Source: Apilactobacillus kunkeei DSM 12361 = ATCC 700308
GTDB lineage: Bacteria; Bacillota; Bacilli; Lactobacillales; Lactobacillaceae
NCBI RefSeq assembly: GCF_001281265.1
Contig: NZ_JXDB01000005.1
Location: forward strand, 1 to 64,000
Length of the DNA: 64,000 nucleotides
Reading direction: 5' to 3'
In this document: in pieces, positions 7,591 to 15,979 of the stretch
How positions within the stretch are numbered: position 1 is the first letter of the stretch
Layout: each line of letters opens with the position of its first letter
The notes under the pieces: generated by a model
What the model saw: the letters and a program-made list of their open reading frames with translations, nothing else
What the model was told of the DNA's origin: nothing
The model's database searches: none
Translations under genes and position numbers: made by a program

Positions 7591-9768
7591 ATGAACGATT
7601 TGGATCAATCAATCATTAAAAAAATCAGAAAAGAATTAGGTAGCTATTCTGAAAAACAAATCTCTGCCGTTATTTCTATGCTAGAAGATGGCAATACCGT
7701 TCCATTTATCGCTAGATACCGTAAGGAACGCACAGGCAGTTTGGATGAAGTGCAAATTAGAGAAATTGCCGATGCCAACACTAAAATCACTAATCTAGAA
7801 AAACGTAAAGAAGAAGTTCTTCGTTTAATCGAAGAACAAGGTAAACTAACTGATAAACTAAAGGCTGATATCCAAAAAGCCGAATCAATGCAAAGTGTCG
7901 AAGACTTGTATCTACCATACAAGAAAAAGAAGAAGACCAAGGCGATGATTGCCAGAGAACGAGGTTTAGAACCATTGGCTAAACTAGTTTTAGCTAACGA
8001 TGATTCCTTTGTGAATAAGGCAAAAGACTATGTGGATGCAGAAAAGGAACTAAACGACGTCGAAGATGTTTTGAAAGGTGTTCATGAAATCCTAGCTGAA
8101 GATATCGGAAACGACGCCCATCTAAGAGAATGGATTCGAGAAGATACCAAGAAGAATGGTCAAATTGCCAGCAAGGCCAAGAAGGATGCCGATGAAAAAG
8201 ACGAAAAGCACGTCTACGAAGATTACTATGATTTTTCACAACCAATTAACCAATTGAAGAAACATCGCGTTCTAGCATTAAATCGTGGTGAAAAGGAAAA
8301 GGTATTAACAGTCAGCATTGATGTTAATACCAATGTCATCTATAAGTTCTTACAAGCAGAAATTAATCGTAAGCGTAACGGTAAGTCTGCTGAATTTGTG
8401 AAGGATGCTTATGAAGATGCATACTCTCGTTTCATGAAACCAGCAATTGATCGTGAAATCAGAAATGAATTAACCGATGAAGCTGATGAACACGCCATTA
8501 ATATTTTTGGTAGAAATTTGTATAACCTATTGATGCAAGCGCCAATCAAGGGCAAGATAGTGATTGGTTTTGACCCAGCTTACCGTACTGGGTGTAAATT
8601 AGCCGCAATTGACGATAATGGGAAATTCTTGGATAAGTTAGTGATTTATCCACATAAACCAGCAAGCGATGCTAAACGCCAACAAGCTAAAAAACAACTA
8701 GTTGATTTCATTAAGAAGAACCATGCTGAAATGATTGCCATTGGAAACGGGACAGCTAGTCGTGAATCAGAACAATTTGTTTCAGAACTAATTAAAGAAA
8801 ATAATCTACCGGTATATTACGTAATTGTTAATGAAGCCGGAGCTTCTGTATACTCTGCAAGTCAAAATGCGCGTGATGAATTTCCTGACTTTCATGTTGA
8901 AGAACGTTCTGCAGTAAGTATCGGGAGACGTCTTCAAGACCCGTTAGCTGAATTAATTAAAATTGATCCTAAGTCAGTAGGGGTTGGTCAATATCAACAC
9001 GATTTACCTGCTAAACAATTAGACGCCCAATTGGATCGAGTTGTGGAAACAGCTGTTAATAAAGTCGGAGTGAATGTTAATACAGCTAGTCCTGAGTTAT
9101 TAACCCATATTTCGGGGATGACCAAGACTACCGCCAAAAACGTGGTTAAGTTTAGAAATGAAAATGGTGAATACAAGACTCGTCAATCCTTATCAAAGGT
9201 ACCTAGATTGGGACAAAAGACTTATGAACAAGCCATTGGTTTCTTAAGAATCCTAGACGGCAGTAATCCACTTGATAATACCGATATTCACCCAGAAAGT
9301 TACAAGATTGCTAACCAAATTGTGGATGAATTGAATTTAAATTTGGATTCATTGGGAACAACCGAAATTAACCAAGCGTTATCCACATTTGATGTTGATA
9401 AGTTTATTAACGAAAATGGTTATGGAAAACAAACCGTATTAGACATCATTGATGGATTAAAACGTCCTGGTAGAGACTTCCGTGATAACATGCCAACTCC
9501 AGTCCTAAAGCAAGATGTATTGAAGATTGAGGATCTAAGAGAAGGAATGCAACTACAAGGAACCGTTAGAAACGTAATCGACTTTGGTGCATTCGTTGAC
9601 GTGGGTGTAAAACAAGATGGACTTGTCCACATCTCACAAATGAGTAATCAATTTATTTCTGACCCAAGTAGCGTTGTTTCTGTTGGGGACATTGTTGACG
9701 TATGGGTATTATCTGTTGATATTAAACGAAATCGAATTCAACTAACGATGATTAACCCGGAGAAGTGA
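7591..9768 (+). CDS. tex: Tex family RNA-binding protein with S1 domain
   Basis: A highly conserved cytoplasmic nucleic-acid-binding protein implicated in transcription and toxin gene expression; its exact role is unclear. The 725 residues are laid out as in the family: helical Tex N-domain (about 1-190), central helical region, YqgF/RNase H-like fold (about 325-450, VIGFDPAYRTGCK), helix-hairpin-helix repeats (about 490-560, NTASPELLTHISGM) and a C-terminal S1 domain (about 650-722, GTVRNVIDFGAFVDVGV). A -10 box TATAAT is at 7558-7563. ATG 7591 has only a weak RBS; a TTG four codons on (MDQS-type start) is an alternative. sprT-like follows after 10 bases. Confidence 0.93.
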   Translation: MNDLDQSIIKKIRKELGSYSEKQISAVISMLEDGNTVPFIARYRKERTGSLDEVQIREIADANTKITNLEKRKEEVLRLIEEQGKLTDKLKADIQKAESMQSVEDLYLPYKKKKKTKAMIARERGLEPLAKLVLANDDSFVNKAKDYVDAEKELNDVEDVLKGVHEILAEDIGNDAHLREWIREDTKKNGQIASKAKKDADEKDEKHVYEDYYDFSQPINQLKKHRVLALNRGEKEKVLTVSIDVNTNVIYKFLQAEINRKRNGKSAEFVKDAYEDAYSRFMKPAIDREIRNELTDEADEHAINIFGRNLYNLLMQAPIKGKIVIGFDPAYRTGCKLAAIDDNGKFLDKLVIYPHKPASDAKRQQAKKQLVDFIKKNHAEMIAIGNGTASRESEQFVSELIKENNLPVYYVIVNEAGASVYSASQNARDEFPDFHVEERSAVSIGRRLQDPLAELIKIDPKSVGVGQYQHDLPAKQLDAQLDRVVETAVNKVGVNVNTASPELLTHISGMTKTTAKNVVKFRNENGEYKTRQSLSKVPRLGQKTYEQAIGFLRILDGSNPLDNTDIHPESYKIANQIVDELNLNLDSLGTTEINQALSTFDVDKFINENGYGKQTVLDIIDGLKRPGRDFRDNMPTPVLKQDVLKIEDLREGMQLQGTVRNVIDFGAFVDVGVKQDGLVHISQMSNQFISDPSSVVSVGDIVDVWVLSVDIKRNRIQLTMINPEK

Positions 9769-9778
9769 TAAAATTTAA

Positions 9779-10225
9779 ATGAATAATCAAGAATTACAAA
9801 CATTGGTGGAAAAGATTTCACAAGAATCATTCGCCAAACCATTTAAGCACCGTGCTTACTTTAATAGTCGTTTAAGAACCACTGGTGGAAGATACCATGT
9901 GGCCAGCCATGATATTGATATTAACCCTAAGATGTTAACCGAACATTCAATGGAAATATTGGTAGGGGTGATTAAACATGAGCTTTGCCATTACCATCTA
10001 CATTTAGCTGGATATTCTGGTAAGCATAATACTTTAGCTTTTAAACGATTATTGAAGACGGTGGGTGGTTCAAGATTTGCGCCGGCACCTGTGGACAAAC
10101 GTCCATTCAAATATGTTTGTACACATTGTGGACAAAATTACCGTCGTAAGCGTAGAATTAACACTCACAAGTATGTATGCGGAAAATGTCGTGGAAAACT
10201 AAAATTAGACACTGGAGATGATTAG
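9779..10225 (+). CDS. SprT-like zinc metalloprotein
   Basis: A SprT-family protein of 148 residues. The gluzincin signature HELCH is at residues 67-71 and a C-terminal zinc-ribbon (CTHC...CGKC, about 113-138) follows, matching the Firmicutes YdcK/SprT-like group that is usually found next to tex. The catalytic motif suggests a peptidase, by analogy with Spartan-type DNA-protein crosslink proteases, but bacterial members are poorly characterised. RBS GGAGAAG lies at the end of tex, so the genes are probably co-transcribed. The 3' end (stop at 10223-10225) sits just ahead of the thrB start. Confidence 0.88.
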   Translation: MNNQELQTLVEKISQESFAKPFKHRAYFNSRLRTTGGRYHVASHDIDINPKMLTEHSMEILVGVIKHELCHYHLHLAGYSGKHNTLAFKRLLKTVGGSRFAPAPVDKRPFKYVCTHCGQNYRRKRRINTHKYVCGKCRGKLKLDTGDD

Positions 10226-10226
10226 T

Positions 10227-11102
10227 TTGGATAAAAAAATAATTATCCGAGTACCTGCTACATCAACGGGAATCGGAGCTGGGATTAACTCAATCGGAAT
10301 TTCTTTTGGTTTATATTACACAGTCATTGTTGAAGAAGAAATGCAACGCTGGCAAGTTAACCATGCATTGGGGGATGACGTTCCAAACGATGAAAACAAC
10401 ATTATCGTGCAAACCATCCTAAAGGTTGATCCAACAATCAAACCTCATCAATTAACTGTTATGTCAGATGTTCCAATTGGAAGAGGACTTGGTTCAAGTA
10501 CTACAGCAATTGTTGCGGGAATCAAGATTGCTAATGCGTTAGGTGAATTAGACCTTTCACTAGACGATGAAATTAACATCGGTAGTAAGATTGAGGGCCA
10601 TGCAGACGGTGTCGCATCTGCATTGTTAGGTGACATTACGGTTTCTTACTTTAATGGTGAAATGGCTACAACAGTTAAGACCCAAATTCCAGAGGTTATT
10701 AACGCGTTAGTATACCTAACTAAGGACGATGGTAGTGATAAGGCTATCTACAAGAACCAAGTTAGCTCTGTAGACGCTGTAAAAGCCAGCAGTGCTACCA
10801 ATGTACTAGTGGCCTCACTAATGAGCAATGAATGGACTAAAGCTACTGAAATGATGGAAAATGATGCTATTTACACCGATAACATCTATGAAGTAGTGCC
10901 AGAACTTGAAACCATCAGAAAACAAGCCCATGAACTAGGAATTTACGGTACATTCTTAAACCAATCACACCGTTGTGTTATTACCTTTGGTACCGAATCA
11001 GAACTAAATCAACTACGTGACAGATTAAACATTGGCAAACTAGACGGAGTCATGAGATTGATTAAGGTCGATCACAGTGGTGCCACTGTACGCGGTGAAT
11101 AA
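10227..11102 (+). CDS. thrB: Homoserine kinase (GHMP kinase family)
   Basis: It phosphorylates homoserine to O-phosphohomoserine on the threonine route. It is a 291-residue GHMP kinase with the ATP-binding signature PIGRGLGSST at residues 83-92. The N-terminal IRVPATSTGIGAG is the family's substrate-side motif. I chose TTG 10227 over ATG 10218 because GGAG (10214-10217) is 9 bases from the TTG but abuts the ATG. It follows sprT-like by one base, an atypical partner; thrA/hom and thrC are not nearby. Other GHMP kinases (for example shikimate kinase of archaeal type) are less likely by motif and length. Confidence 0.85.
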   Translation: MDKKIIIRVPATSTGIGAGINSIGISFGLYYTVIVEEEMQRWQVNHALGDDVPNDENNIIVQTILKVDPTIKPHQLTVMSDVPIGRGLGSSTTAIVAGIKIANALGELDLSLDDEINIGSKIEGHADGVASALLGDITVSYFNGEMATTVKTQIPEVINALVYLTKDDGSDKAIYKNQVSSVDAVKASSATNVLVASLMSNEWTKATEMMENDAIYTDNIYEVVPELETIRKQAHELGIYGTFLNQSHRCVITFGTESELNQLRDRLNIGKLDGVMRLIKVDHSGATVRGE

Positions 11103-11120
11103 AAAAATTTAAAACACCTA

Positions 11121-11149
11121 TTGCAAAGTAGGGAAAAATCACATATAAT
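11121..11149 (+). promoter_or_regulatory. Promoter of tRNA-Leu
   Basis: -35 TTGCAA (11121-11126), 17-bp spacer, -10 TATAAT (11144-11149), 20 bases ahead of tRNA-Leu. The 16-bp segment TCACATATAATAATAT (11139-11154) containing the -10 recurs at 11273-11288. Confidence 0.8.
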
Positions 11150-11169
11150 AATATTTGTGATTTTTTATT

Positions 11170-11255
11170 GCGGCCATGGCGGAATTGGCAGACGCGCAAG
11201 ATTAAGGATCTTGTCGGGATTATTCCCGGTGGAAGTTCGAGTCTTCTTGGCCGCA
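11170..11255 (+). tRNA. tRNA-Leu (anticodon AAG)
   Basis: A class II tRNA of 86 nt. The acceptor GCGGCCA (11170-11176) pairs with TGGCCGC (11248-11254), the discriminator is A11255, the anticodon stem is CAAGA/TCTTG and the loop TTAAGGA gives AAG. A long variable arm (TCGGGATTATTCCCGG) confirms Leu. An encoded A34 is unusual in bacteria outside tRNA-Arg(ACG); here it would read CTT, and CTC/CTA if converted to inosine. CCA is not encoded. Confidence 0.95.
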
Positions 11256-11272
11256 TTAATGAGAAATCATTA

Positions 11273-11288
11273 TCACATATAATAATAT
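11273..11288 (+). promoter_or_regulatory. Duplicated -10 element abutting tRNA-His
   Basis: TCACATATAATAATAT repeats 11139-11154 exactly. Its TATAAT (11278-11283) ends 5 bases before the tRNA, placing a predicted start at 11289-11290, the two Gs at the mature 5' end of tRNA-His. No convincing -35 exists upstream (TTAATG is 3/6), so activity is uncertain. Confidence 0.5.
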
Positions 11289-11362
11289 GGCGGTAGTGGT
11301 GAAGTGGTTAACACATCGGATTGTGGTTCCGACACGCGTGGGTTCGATTCCCACCTACCGCC
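11289..11362 (+). tRNA. tRNA-His (anticodon GTG)
   Basis: The cloverleaf has the His-specific extra G-1: GGCGGTAG (11289-11296) pairs with CTACCGCC (11355-11362), so G-1 faces C73. The anticodon loop TTGTGGT holds GTG and the T loop is TTCGATT. CCA is not encoded. It is followed after 7 bases by tRNA-Gln. Confidence 0.96.
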
Positions 11363-11369
11363 CTTTTAT

Positions 11370-11441
11370 TGGGCTATAGCCAAGTGGTAAGGCAACGGGT
11401 TTTGATCCCGTGATGCGCTGGTTCGAACCCAGCTAGCCCAA
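11370..11441 (+). tRNA. tRNA-Gln (anticodon TTG), copy 2
   Basis: Base-for-base identical to tRNA-Gln copy 1 at 2244-2315; the identity extends to 84 bp (11364-11447 versus 2238-2321). It is probably co-transcribed with tRNA-His and ends at the terminator just downstream. Confidence 0.97.
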
Positions 11442-11447
11442 CTACTT

Positions 11448-11486
11448 AAAAAGGAGACATCCATTTGGAGGTCTCCTTTTTCTTTG
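11448..11486 (+). terminator. Intrinsic terminator of the Leu-His-Gln tRNA unit
   Basis: AAAAAGGAGAC pairs with GTCTCCTTTTT across a 12-nt loop (ATCCATTTGGAG), followed by CTTTG. It lies immediately after tRNA-Gln copy 2. Confidence 0.8.
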
Positions 11487-11510
11487 TCTTCATCGATTTA
11501 AAAGTAGGGA

Positions 11511-11550
11511 ATATAAAAAAGGTTCTGGTTAATATCAGAACCTTTTATTT
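11511..11550 (-). terminator. Terminator of the LCP gene
   Basis: AAAAGGTTCTG (11517-11527) pairs with CAGAACCTTTT (11536-11546). On the minus strand a T run follows the hairpin directly after the LCP stop codon. Confidence 0.85.
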
Positions 11551-12645
11551 TTAGTTATCAGTTGAGTAATTGATTTGAGTGGATGAACTACTCATTACGC
11601 TGGAACCAACACTGTAGTCACTTGTTTGACTTTGTGTTTGGTTTAATGAAGTAAGTTTGCTTAGTCCAAGGCTTTGTCTAATTGAGTTTGAAATGTTTAG
11701 AAGAGTCTCTTGGGTTGGTACTTCATAATCAATACCGTCAACAACAGCAGTTTCACCTTGAAGAGTTTGTGACTTGATGTGGTGAGTTGCGTTTCCGTAT
11801 CTTTCACGTAAAGCAACCATATCATCAAACTTCATATCAGTCTTAAGGTTACCTGAGATTGAACTTAAAATTGATTTGTATCTTGGTAATGAAGAGATGT
11901 TCATACCTTTTAGAACAAGCTTTTGTAGTACTTGTCTTTGACGTACTTGACGACCATAGTCACCAGCAGGATCTTGATGTCTCATTCTTGAGTAAGCAAG
12001 AGCTTGAGCACCATTCAATGTAACTGTTTTACCCTTAACAACATTCGCAGCACCATAATGGAAAGTTAAAGGAGGAGTAACGGTAACACCACCAACAGCG
12101 TTAACCATCTTTTCTAGACCACCCATGTTAATGATTGCATAAAAGTCAATTGGAACGTTTAACAAGTTTTGTACTGTTTGTACGGCACTTGAAGCACCAC
12201 CAATAGTATATGCAGCATTAATCTTTTCATAAGGTTGTGAATCTCCAGGAACAGTTACCTTAGTATCACGAGGGATACTTGTTAGGTAAATTGTTTCCTT
12301 CTTAGGATTGATAGTAGCTAGGATCATAGTATCAGTTCTACCTGTGTCATGACGTCCTAGGGCACCAGTATCGGTACCTAGAAGTAAGATTGAAACAGGT
12401 TTGTTCTGAGCAATGACGCTAGATACGTTTCTTTCTTTTGTGGATAAACCTGGTTGATAAGCCTTATCCGCAGCATTCTTCATGTTGACATAAACACCAT
12501 GAGCAATGATTAATCCAGTAACTACTAGAACTAAAAAGACAATAAGTGAAATCCAAGCACCCTTATGGCTTTTCTTCTTCTTAAAGTGAGGTTGGTTTCC
12601 TCTAGTTCTGGAAGCTCTATCGATGTTTTGATTATTGTTTTGCAT
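11551..12645 (-). CDS. LytR-CpsA-Psr (LCP) family wall polymer ligase
   Basis: LCP enzymes transfer undecaprenyl-linked teichoic acid or capsule to peptidoglycan on the outer membrane face. This 364-residue protein has a basic cytoplasmic tail, one membrane helix (about 30-51) and an extracellular LCP domain with LLLGTDTGALGRHDTGRTDT (about 85-105) and AYSRMRHQDPAGDYGRQVRQ, which hold the conserved Asp/Arg residues of the pyrophosphate site. The last 35 or so residues are a Ser/Thr/Gln-rich low-complexity tail. It is monocistronic with its own terminator. WalR-like repeats lie about 120-145 bases upstream, and tagO and tagA also occur in this window. Confidence 0.93.
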   Translation of the reverse strand: MQNNNQNIDRASRTRGNQPHFKKKKSHKGAWISLIVFLVLVVTGLIIAHGVYVNMKNAADKAYQPGLSTKERNVSSVIAQNKPVSILLLGTDTGALGRHDTGRTDTMILATINPKKETIYLTSIPRDTKVTVPGDSQPYEKINAAYTIGGASSAVQTVQNLLNVPIDFYAIINMGGLEKMVNAVGGVTVTPPLTFHYGAANVVKGKTVTLNGAQALAYSRMRHQDPAGDYGRQVRQRQVLQKLVLKGMNISSLPRYKSILSSISGNLKTDMKFDDMVALRERYGNATHHIKSQTLQGETAVVDGIDYEVPTQETLLNISNSIRQSLGLSKLTSLNQTQSQTSDYSVGSSVMSSSSTQINYSTDN

Positions 12646-12763
12646 AAATCAAAAATAGCTCCTTTATTCTGAATTTCCCCATTATACTACCTATAATCAA
12701 GATACGTAAATATAACTAACATTATAAACTTATTTTTTTGAAAATAATAATACTTACGAAATA

Positions 12764-12790
12764 TGTAATAAATTGTAATAATTCTGTTAC
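12764..12790. promoter_or_regulatory. WalR/VicR-like direct repeats
   Basis: Three half-sites run in series: TGTAAT (12764-12769), TGTAAT (12774-12779) and TGTTAC (12785-12790). The last two are 11 bp apart and fit the WalR box TGTWAH-N5-TGTWAH exactly. They lie in the 273-bp gap between the divergent LCP and EamA genes. The WalR consensus is from Bacillus and relatives; its use here is inference. Confidence 0.5.
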
Positions 12791-12816
12791 ATTTTTAATA
12801 AGGCCAAGGGATATGA

Positions 12817-12822
12817 TATAAT
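12817..12822 (+). promoter_or_regulatory. Possible -10 of the EamA gene
   Basis: A TATAAT at 12817-12822 lies about 97 bases before the gene; a second TATAAT (12885-12890) lies closer. Neither has a clear -35, so the promoter in this 273-bp divergent gap is unsettled. Nothing else is recognisable there besides the WalR-like repeats. Confidence 0.35.
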
Positions 12823-12918
12823 TTTGATGTTAATATAAAAATTATCACAACACGAACATTAAGTTTGTAGTGTATCAATTTTTTTATAATTTGTAAATTT
12901 AAAGGAGCGCGTTTAAAG

Positions 12919-13872
12919 TTGAAAAAGACTTTTCTGTATGTTTTAATTTCCACGTTTATGTTTAGTTCAATGGAAATAGCACTAAAAAGTGTTCAAGGAG
13001 TTTTTAGTCCAATCCAATTGAACTTGATTAGATTCTTTATTGGGGGATTGGTTTTAATCCCAGTTGTCATGAAGAATGGAAAGCAAACATTATTGACGAA
13101 TAAATGGAAAAGTATAGGTGTTTTCTTATTAACTGGATTTTTATGTGTTGTAGTTAGCATGACGTTGTTCCAATTAGCAATCATGTATGATGAAGCATCA
13201 ACTGTAGCGGTACTATTTAGTTGTAATCCAGTATTTGCATTACTATTCGCTTTCTTTATTCTAAGAGAAAAGATTAGTCGACTAGGATTTATTTCATTAG
13301 TTCTTTCTATTATCGGATTACTAGTTATCGTTAATCCGGCCAACCTTACTAATCCATTGGGAATTTCATTAGCATTGGGTTCAGCACTAACATTTGGACT
13401 TTACAGCATTGTATCCAGATGGGGTTCAAAAGTTACCGGTCAAAATGGACTTGCAACTACTTGTTACACATTTTTAGCGGGATCTGTTGAACTTTTAATT
13501 TTAGTATCAATTACCAATATTTCTTCTGTTGCACACTACATGAATAGTGTAGAATGGTTAAAACCATTTGCAAACACACCAATTATTCATAATATTTCCA
13601 TAAATTACTTCTGGATTCTATTATTTATTTGTGTCTGTGTAACAGGTGGTGGATTTGCATTCTACTTCCTTGCCATGGAAAGAGCAGGGGTATCAATTGC
13701 CTCAATCGTCTTTTTCATCAAACCGGGATTGGCGCCAATTTTGGCAATGATCTTGTTAGGTGAAAAGATTACAATTAATACCTGGATTGGAATTGTGATT
13801 ATTCTAATCGGTTCTGTGATTACATTTATTGGTAGTCAAATGGAACAAAAGAATGCTGCATTAGAAGAATAA
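12919..13872 (+). CDS. EamA/DMT-family membrane transporter
   Basis: A drug/metabolite transporter superfamily permease of 317 residues with about ten membrane helices in two EamA repeats (about 1-140 and 150-305). The substrate cannot be told from the sequence; relatives export amino acids, nucleotide precursors or cofactors. The start is TTG 12919 with GGAG at 12903-12906, a somewhat long spacing. gpmA-like follows after 14 bases, so the two may be co-transcribed, a pairing with no obvious biochemical sense. Confidence 0.85.
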   Translation: MKKTFLYVLISTFMFSSMEIALKSVQGVFSPIQLNLIRFFIGGLVLIPVVMKNGKQTLLTNKWKSIGVFLLTGFLCVVVSMTLFQLAIMYDEASTVAVLFSCNPVFALLFAFFILREKISRLGFISLVLSIIGLLVIVNPANLTNPLGISLALGSALTFGLYSIVSRWGSKVTGQNGLATTCYTFLAGSVELLILVSITNISSVAHYMNSVEWLKPFANTPIIHNISINYFWILLFICVCVTGGGFAFYFLAMERAGVSIASIVFFIKPGLAPILAMILLGEKITINTWIGIVIILIGSVITFIGSQMEQKNAALEE

Positions 13873-13886
13873 AAAGAGATGATAAT

Positions 13887-14555
13887 ATGTCATATTTAGT
13901 AATCATGCGTCATGGTCAAAGTGTTGCCAACGAGAAGAATGTTTTTACTGGTTGGAGTGATGTTGCGTTAACTGAACAGGGGATTCAACAAGCTCACGAT
14001 GCTGGTAAGAAGATTAATCAATTGGGAATTGATTTTGATCATGCTCATACTTCGTTTTTAAAACGCGCAATTGAAACGTTGCATATTGTGTTAAGTGAAA
14101 TTAACCAACAATATATTCAAGAGACAAAGTCATGGCGACTAAATGAACGTCATTATGGGGCGTTGCGCGGTCGTAAGAAAGATGACGTTAAGTTACAATA
14201 TGGACCTGAAAAGTTTGCTGAATTTAGACGCAGCTACAGGACGGTCCCACCATTGTTGAATCAACCCGATGAAGAACATAAGTATTCAAAAATCGGTGTG
14301 ATTGAACCACGTGGTGAAAGTCTAAAGATGGCCTACGAAAGATTGATGCCATACTGGCAAGACGCGATTGCTCCTAAGTTATTGGATGGTCAAAACGAGT
14401 TAGTCGTTGCCCATGGTTCAACTTTAAGGGCATTAATTAAGTATTTAGATAATATTAGTGATGATGACATTGATCGAGTGGAAGTTCCAAACGGAAGGCC
14501 AATCGTTTATCATTTCGATGATAAGTTGAATGTAATTAGTAAAAAGACAATATAA
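13887..14555 (+). CDS. gpmA: 2,3-bisphosphoglycerate-dependent phosphoglycerate mutase
   Basis: It interconverts 3- and 2-phosphoglycerate in glycolysis through a phosphohistidine. The 222 residues fit the dPGM family. The motif RHGQS (8-12) gives phosphohistidine H9, [15 protein letters not shown] (18-32) is strongly PGM-specific, E87 lies in RLNERHYG, and the second histidine H176 in VAHGST. It is slightly shorter than the usual 228-230 residues, and AHGST replaces the more common AHGNS, so it may be a second, divergent paralogue rather than the main glycolytic enzyme. It is downstream of an EamA transporter and convergent with pepC. Confidence 0.85.
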   Translation: MSYLVIMRHGQSVANEKNVFTGWSDVALTEQGIQQAHDAGKKINQLGIDFDHAHTSFLKRAIETLHIVLSEINQQYIQETKSWRLNERHYGALRGRKKDDVKLQYGPEKFAEFRRSYRTVPPLLNQPDEEHKYSKIGVIEPRGESLKMAYERLMPYWQDAIAPKLLDGQNELVVAHGSTLRALIKYLDNISDDDIDRVEVPNGRPIVYHFDDKLNVISKKTI

Positions 14556-14588
14556 AAAGAGCTGATAAATTATCAGCTCTTTTTTGTA
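14554..14588. terminator. Bidirectional terminator between gpmA and pepC
   Basis: AAAAGAGCTGATA pairs with TATCAGCTCTTTT over a 3-nt loop, with A- and T-runs on either side; it suits both convergent genes. Confidence 0.9.
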
Positions 14589-14590
14589 TG

Positions 14591-15934
14591 TTATTTTTCG
14601 TTAAATGCAAGAGTTCCCATTGGATCCCATGGATCTAAAACAACTGGGTCTTGTTCTTGGTTCTTCTTATCTTCTTCAGATAGGTACTTCTTGTTGATAA
14701 CAACTTGGTAAGTGAAACGTCTGAACCATGATTCACTCATCACGAAGTAACCCTTTGAACCAACTTGGTTACCCCAAGAGTTTTCAACCTTCCACTTAGT
14801 AGGTTGACCATCAACGATATCAACACCGGTGATAACCATGGCGTGGTTCATAACACTTTGATGGTAATCTAATTGTTCATCTTTACTCATTAATAAATCG
14901 ATGTCGAATAATTCATCCTTTGAGTATAGGTTATCGTCCATGATTCCTTTTTTACGATCTGATTCTTTTGAAACGTCGCTTCCGAACCAAACACTTTCAC
15001 CGTTCTTTAATTGGGTGATAGTTAGTTCTTCTAGGCGGTCCATTTCAAGGTTTAAATGTTTAACTTGGCGACCATCAATAACGTTACCTAACATATCAAT
15101 GGTGTAAGTCTTTTCATAAGGTTTGTCCAATGTAGGGGAGTTAATGATTGATACGTAATCTTCTAGGTTTAAGTTTACGTATTTATCAAAGAATTTCTTT
15201 GGTGTTAAATCAGTATCGATATGGTATTCGTTCTTTTCATCACGGTATTCGAAGTTGAATTCTGAAACTGGTTCACCGAATGAGTAGACTAAGACACGGT
15301 AAATTTCGCTTAACATTTCGTCCTTGACCTTTTCGATATCTGAACTATTTTGTGAAGCTAGTTCACGTAGTTGAATGGCATCCATTCTTAGTTTTTGGTT
15401 TAATACAGCGTTTAATTCTGAAGTGTCGTTACTTAAGGCAGTTTCAACCATTGCTGATTGAGGAACAACACCGTACTTTTCGATTACGGCACATAACATG
15501 TCCCATTGACCACCATCTTGCTGTGGTGAATCTAATAGCCATGAAACACGGCGTGAGGTTAATGGTTCATCAGCAGTCTTGATAATGTTTTCTAAGAACC
15601 AGTTACATTTTTCAAACTTATCCCAGAAAGTAGTGTAGATTTGTGATAATTCAAAATCACCAGATAAGTTGAAGTTTTTAGCTAGGTTATGACGCATAGT
15701 ATTTAGCGCTGCGAAAATCCAGCAACGGCCACTATGTTTTTGGTTGGCAACTTCACCAGTATCGATTTCAATTGAAAAGTTTGGTTTCATGTTACCTTCC
15801 GCTTCGAAGTTGGCAGCTGAAGAGTTGATACCATTATGGCTTACGGCTCTTTGCATTACCTTAGCTTCTGTACGATTTAACAAATCGTTATGATACTTTT
15901 GGATATTTTCATTACTAATACTTTTTGACATCAT
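14591..15934 (-). CDS. pepC: Aminopeptidase C (bleomycin hydrolase family, C1B)
   Basis: A cytosolic cysteine aminopeptidase that trims peptides brought in by transporters such as DtpT. The 447 residues match lactic acid bacterial PepC. The papain-like catalytic residues are visible: C71 in HSGRCWIFAALN, H364 in NHAMVITGVD and N385 in VENSWG. The oxyanion glutamine is Q65. The C-terminus DPWDPMGTLAFNEK is the conserved self-compartmentalising tail. Two adjacent ATG codons (15934 and 15931) follow AGGAGG; either could be used. It is monocistronic. Confidence 0.97.
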   Translation of the reverse strand: MMSKSISNENIQKYHNDLLNRTEAKVMQRAVSHNGINSSAANFEAEGNMKPNFSIEIDTGEVANQKHSGRCWIFAALNTMRHNLAKNFNLSGDFELSQIYTTFWDKFEKCNWFLENIIKTADEPLTSRRVSWLLDSPQQDGGQWDMLCAVIEKYGVVPQSAMVETALSNDTSELNAVLNQKLRMDAIQLRELASQNSSDIEKVKDEMLSEIYRVLVYSFGEPVSEFNFEYRDEKNEYHIDTDLTPKKFFDKYVNLNLEDYVSIINSPTLDKPYEKTYTIDMLGNVIDGRQVKHLNLEMDRLEELTITQLKNGESVWFGSDVSKESDRKKGIMDDNLYSKDELFDIDLLMSKDEQLDYHQSVMNHAMVITGVDIVDGQPTKWKVENSWGNQVGSKGYFVMSESWFRRFTYQVVINKKYLSEEDKKNQEQDPVVLDPWDPMGTLAFNEK

Positions 15935-15979
15935 GATTCCTCCTTGCTTTTATAACATTATATCACTCAGGTCAAATGC

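Noticed and set aside
7644-8245. Several minus-strand open frames opposite tex
   Set aside because: They are short, rich in Leu/Ser/Phe as expected for antisense reading of a helical charged protein, have no RBS and match no family; tex itself accounts for the region.
12841-12880. Imperfect inverted repeat (ACACGAAC...GTTTGTAGTGT) before the EamA gene
   Set aside because: The arms are unequal and mismatched; pairing is too poor to call an operator or riboswitch.
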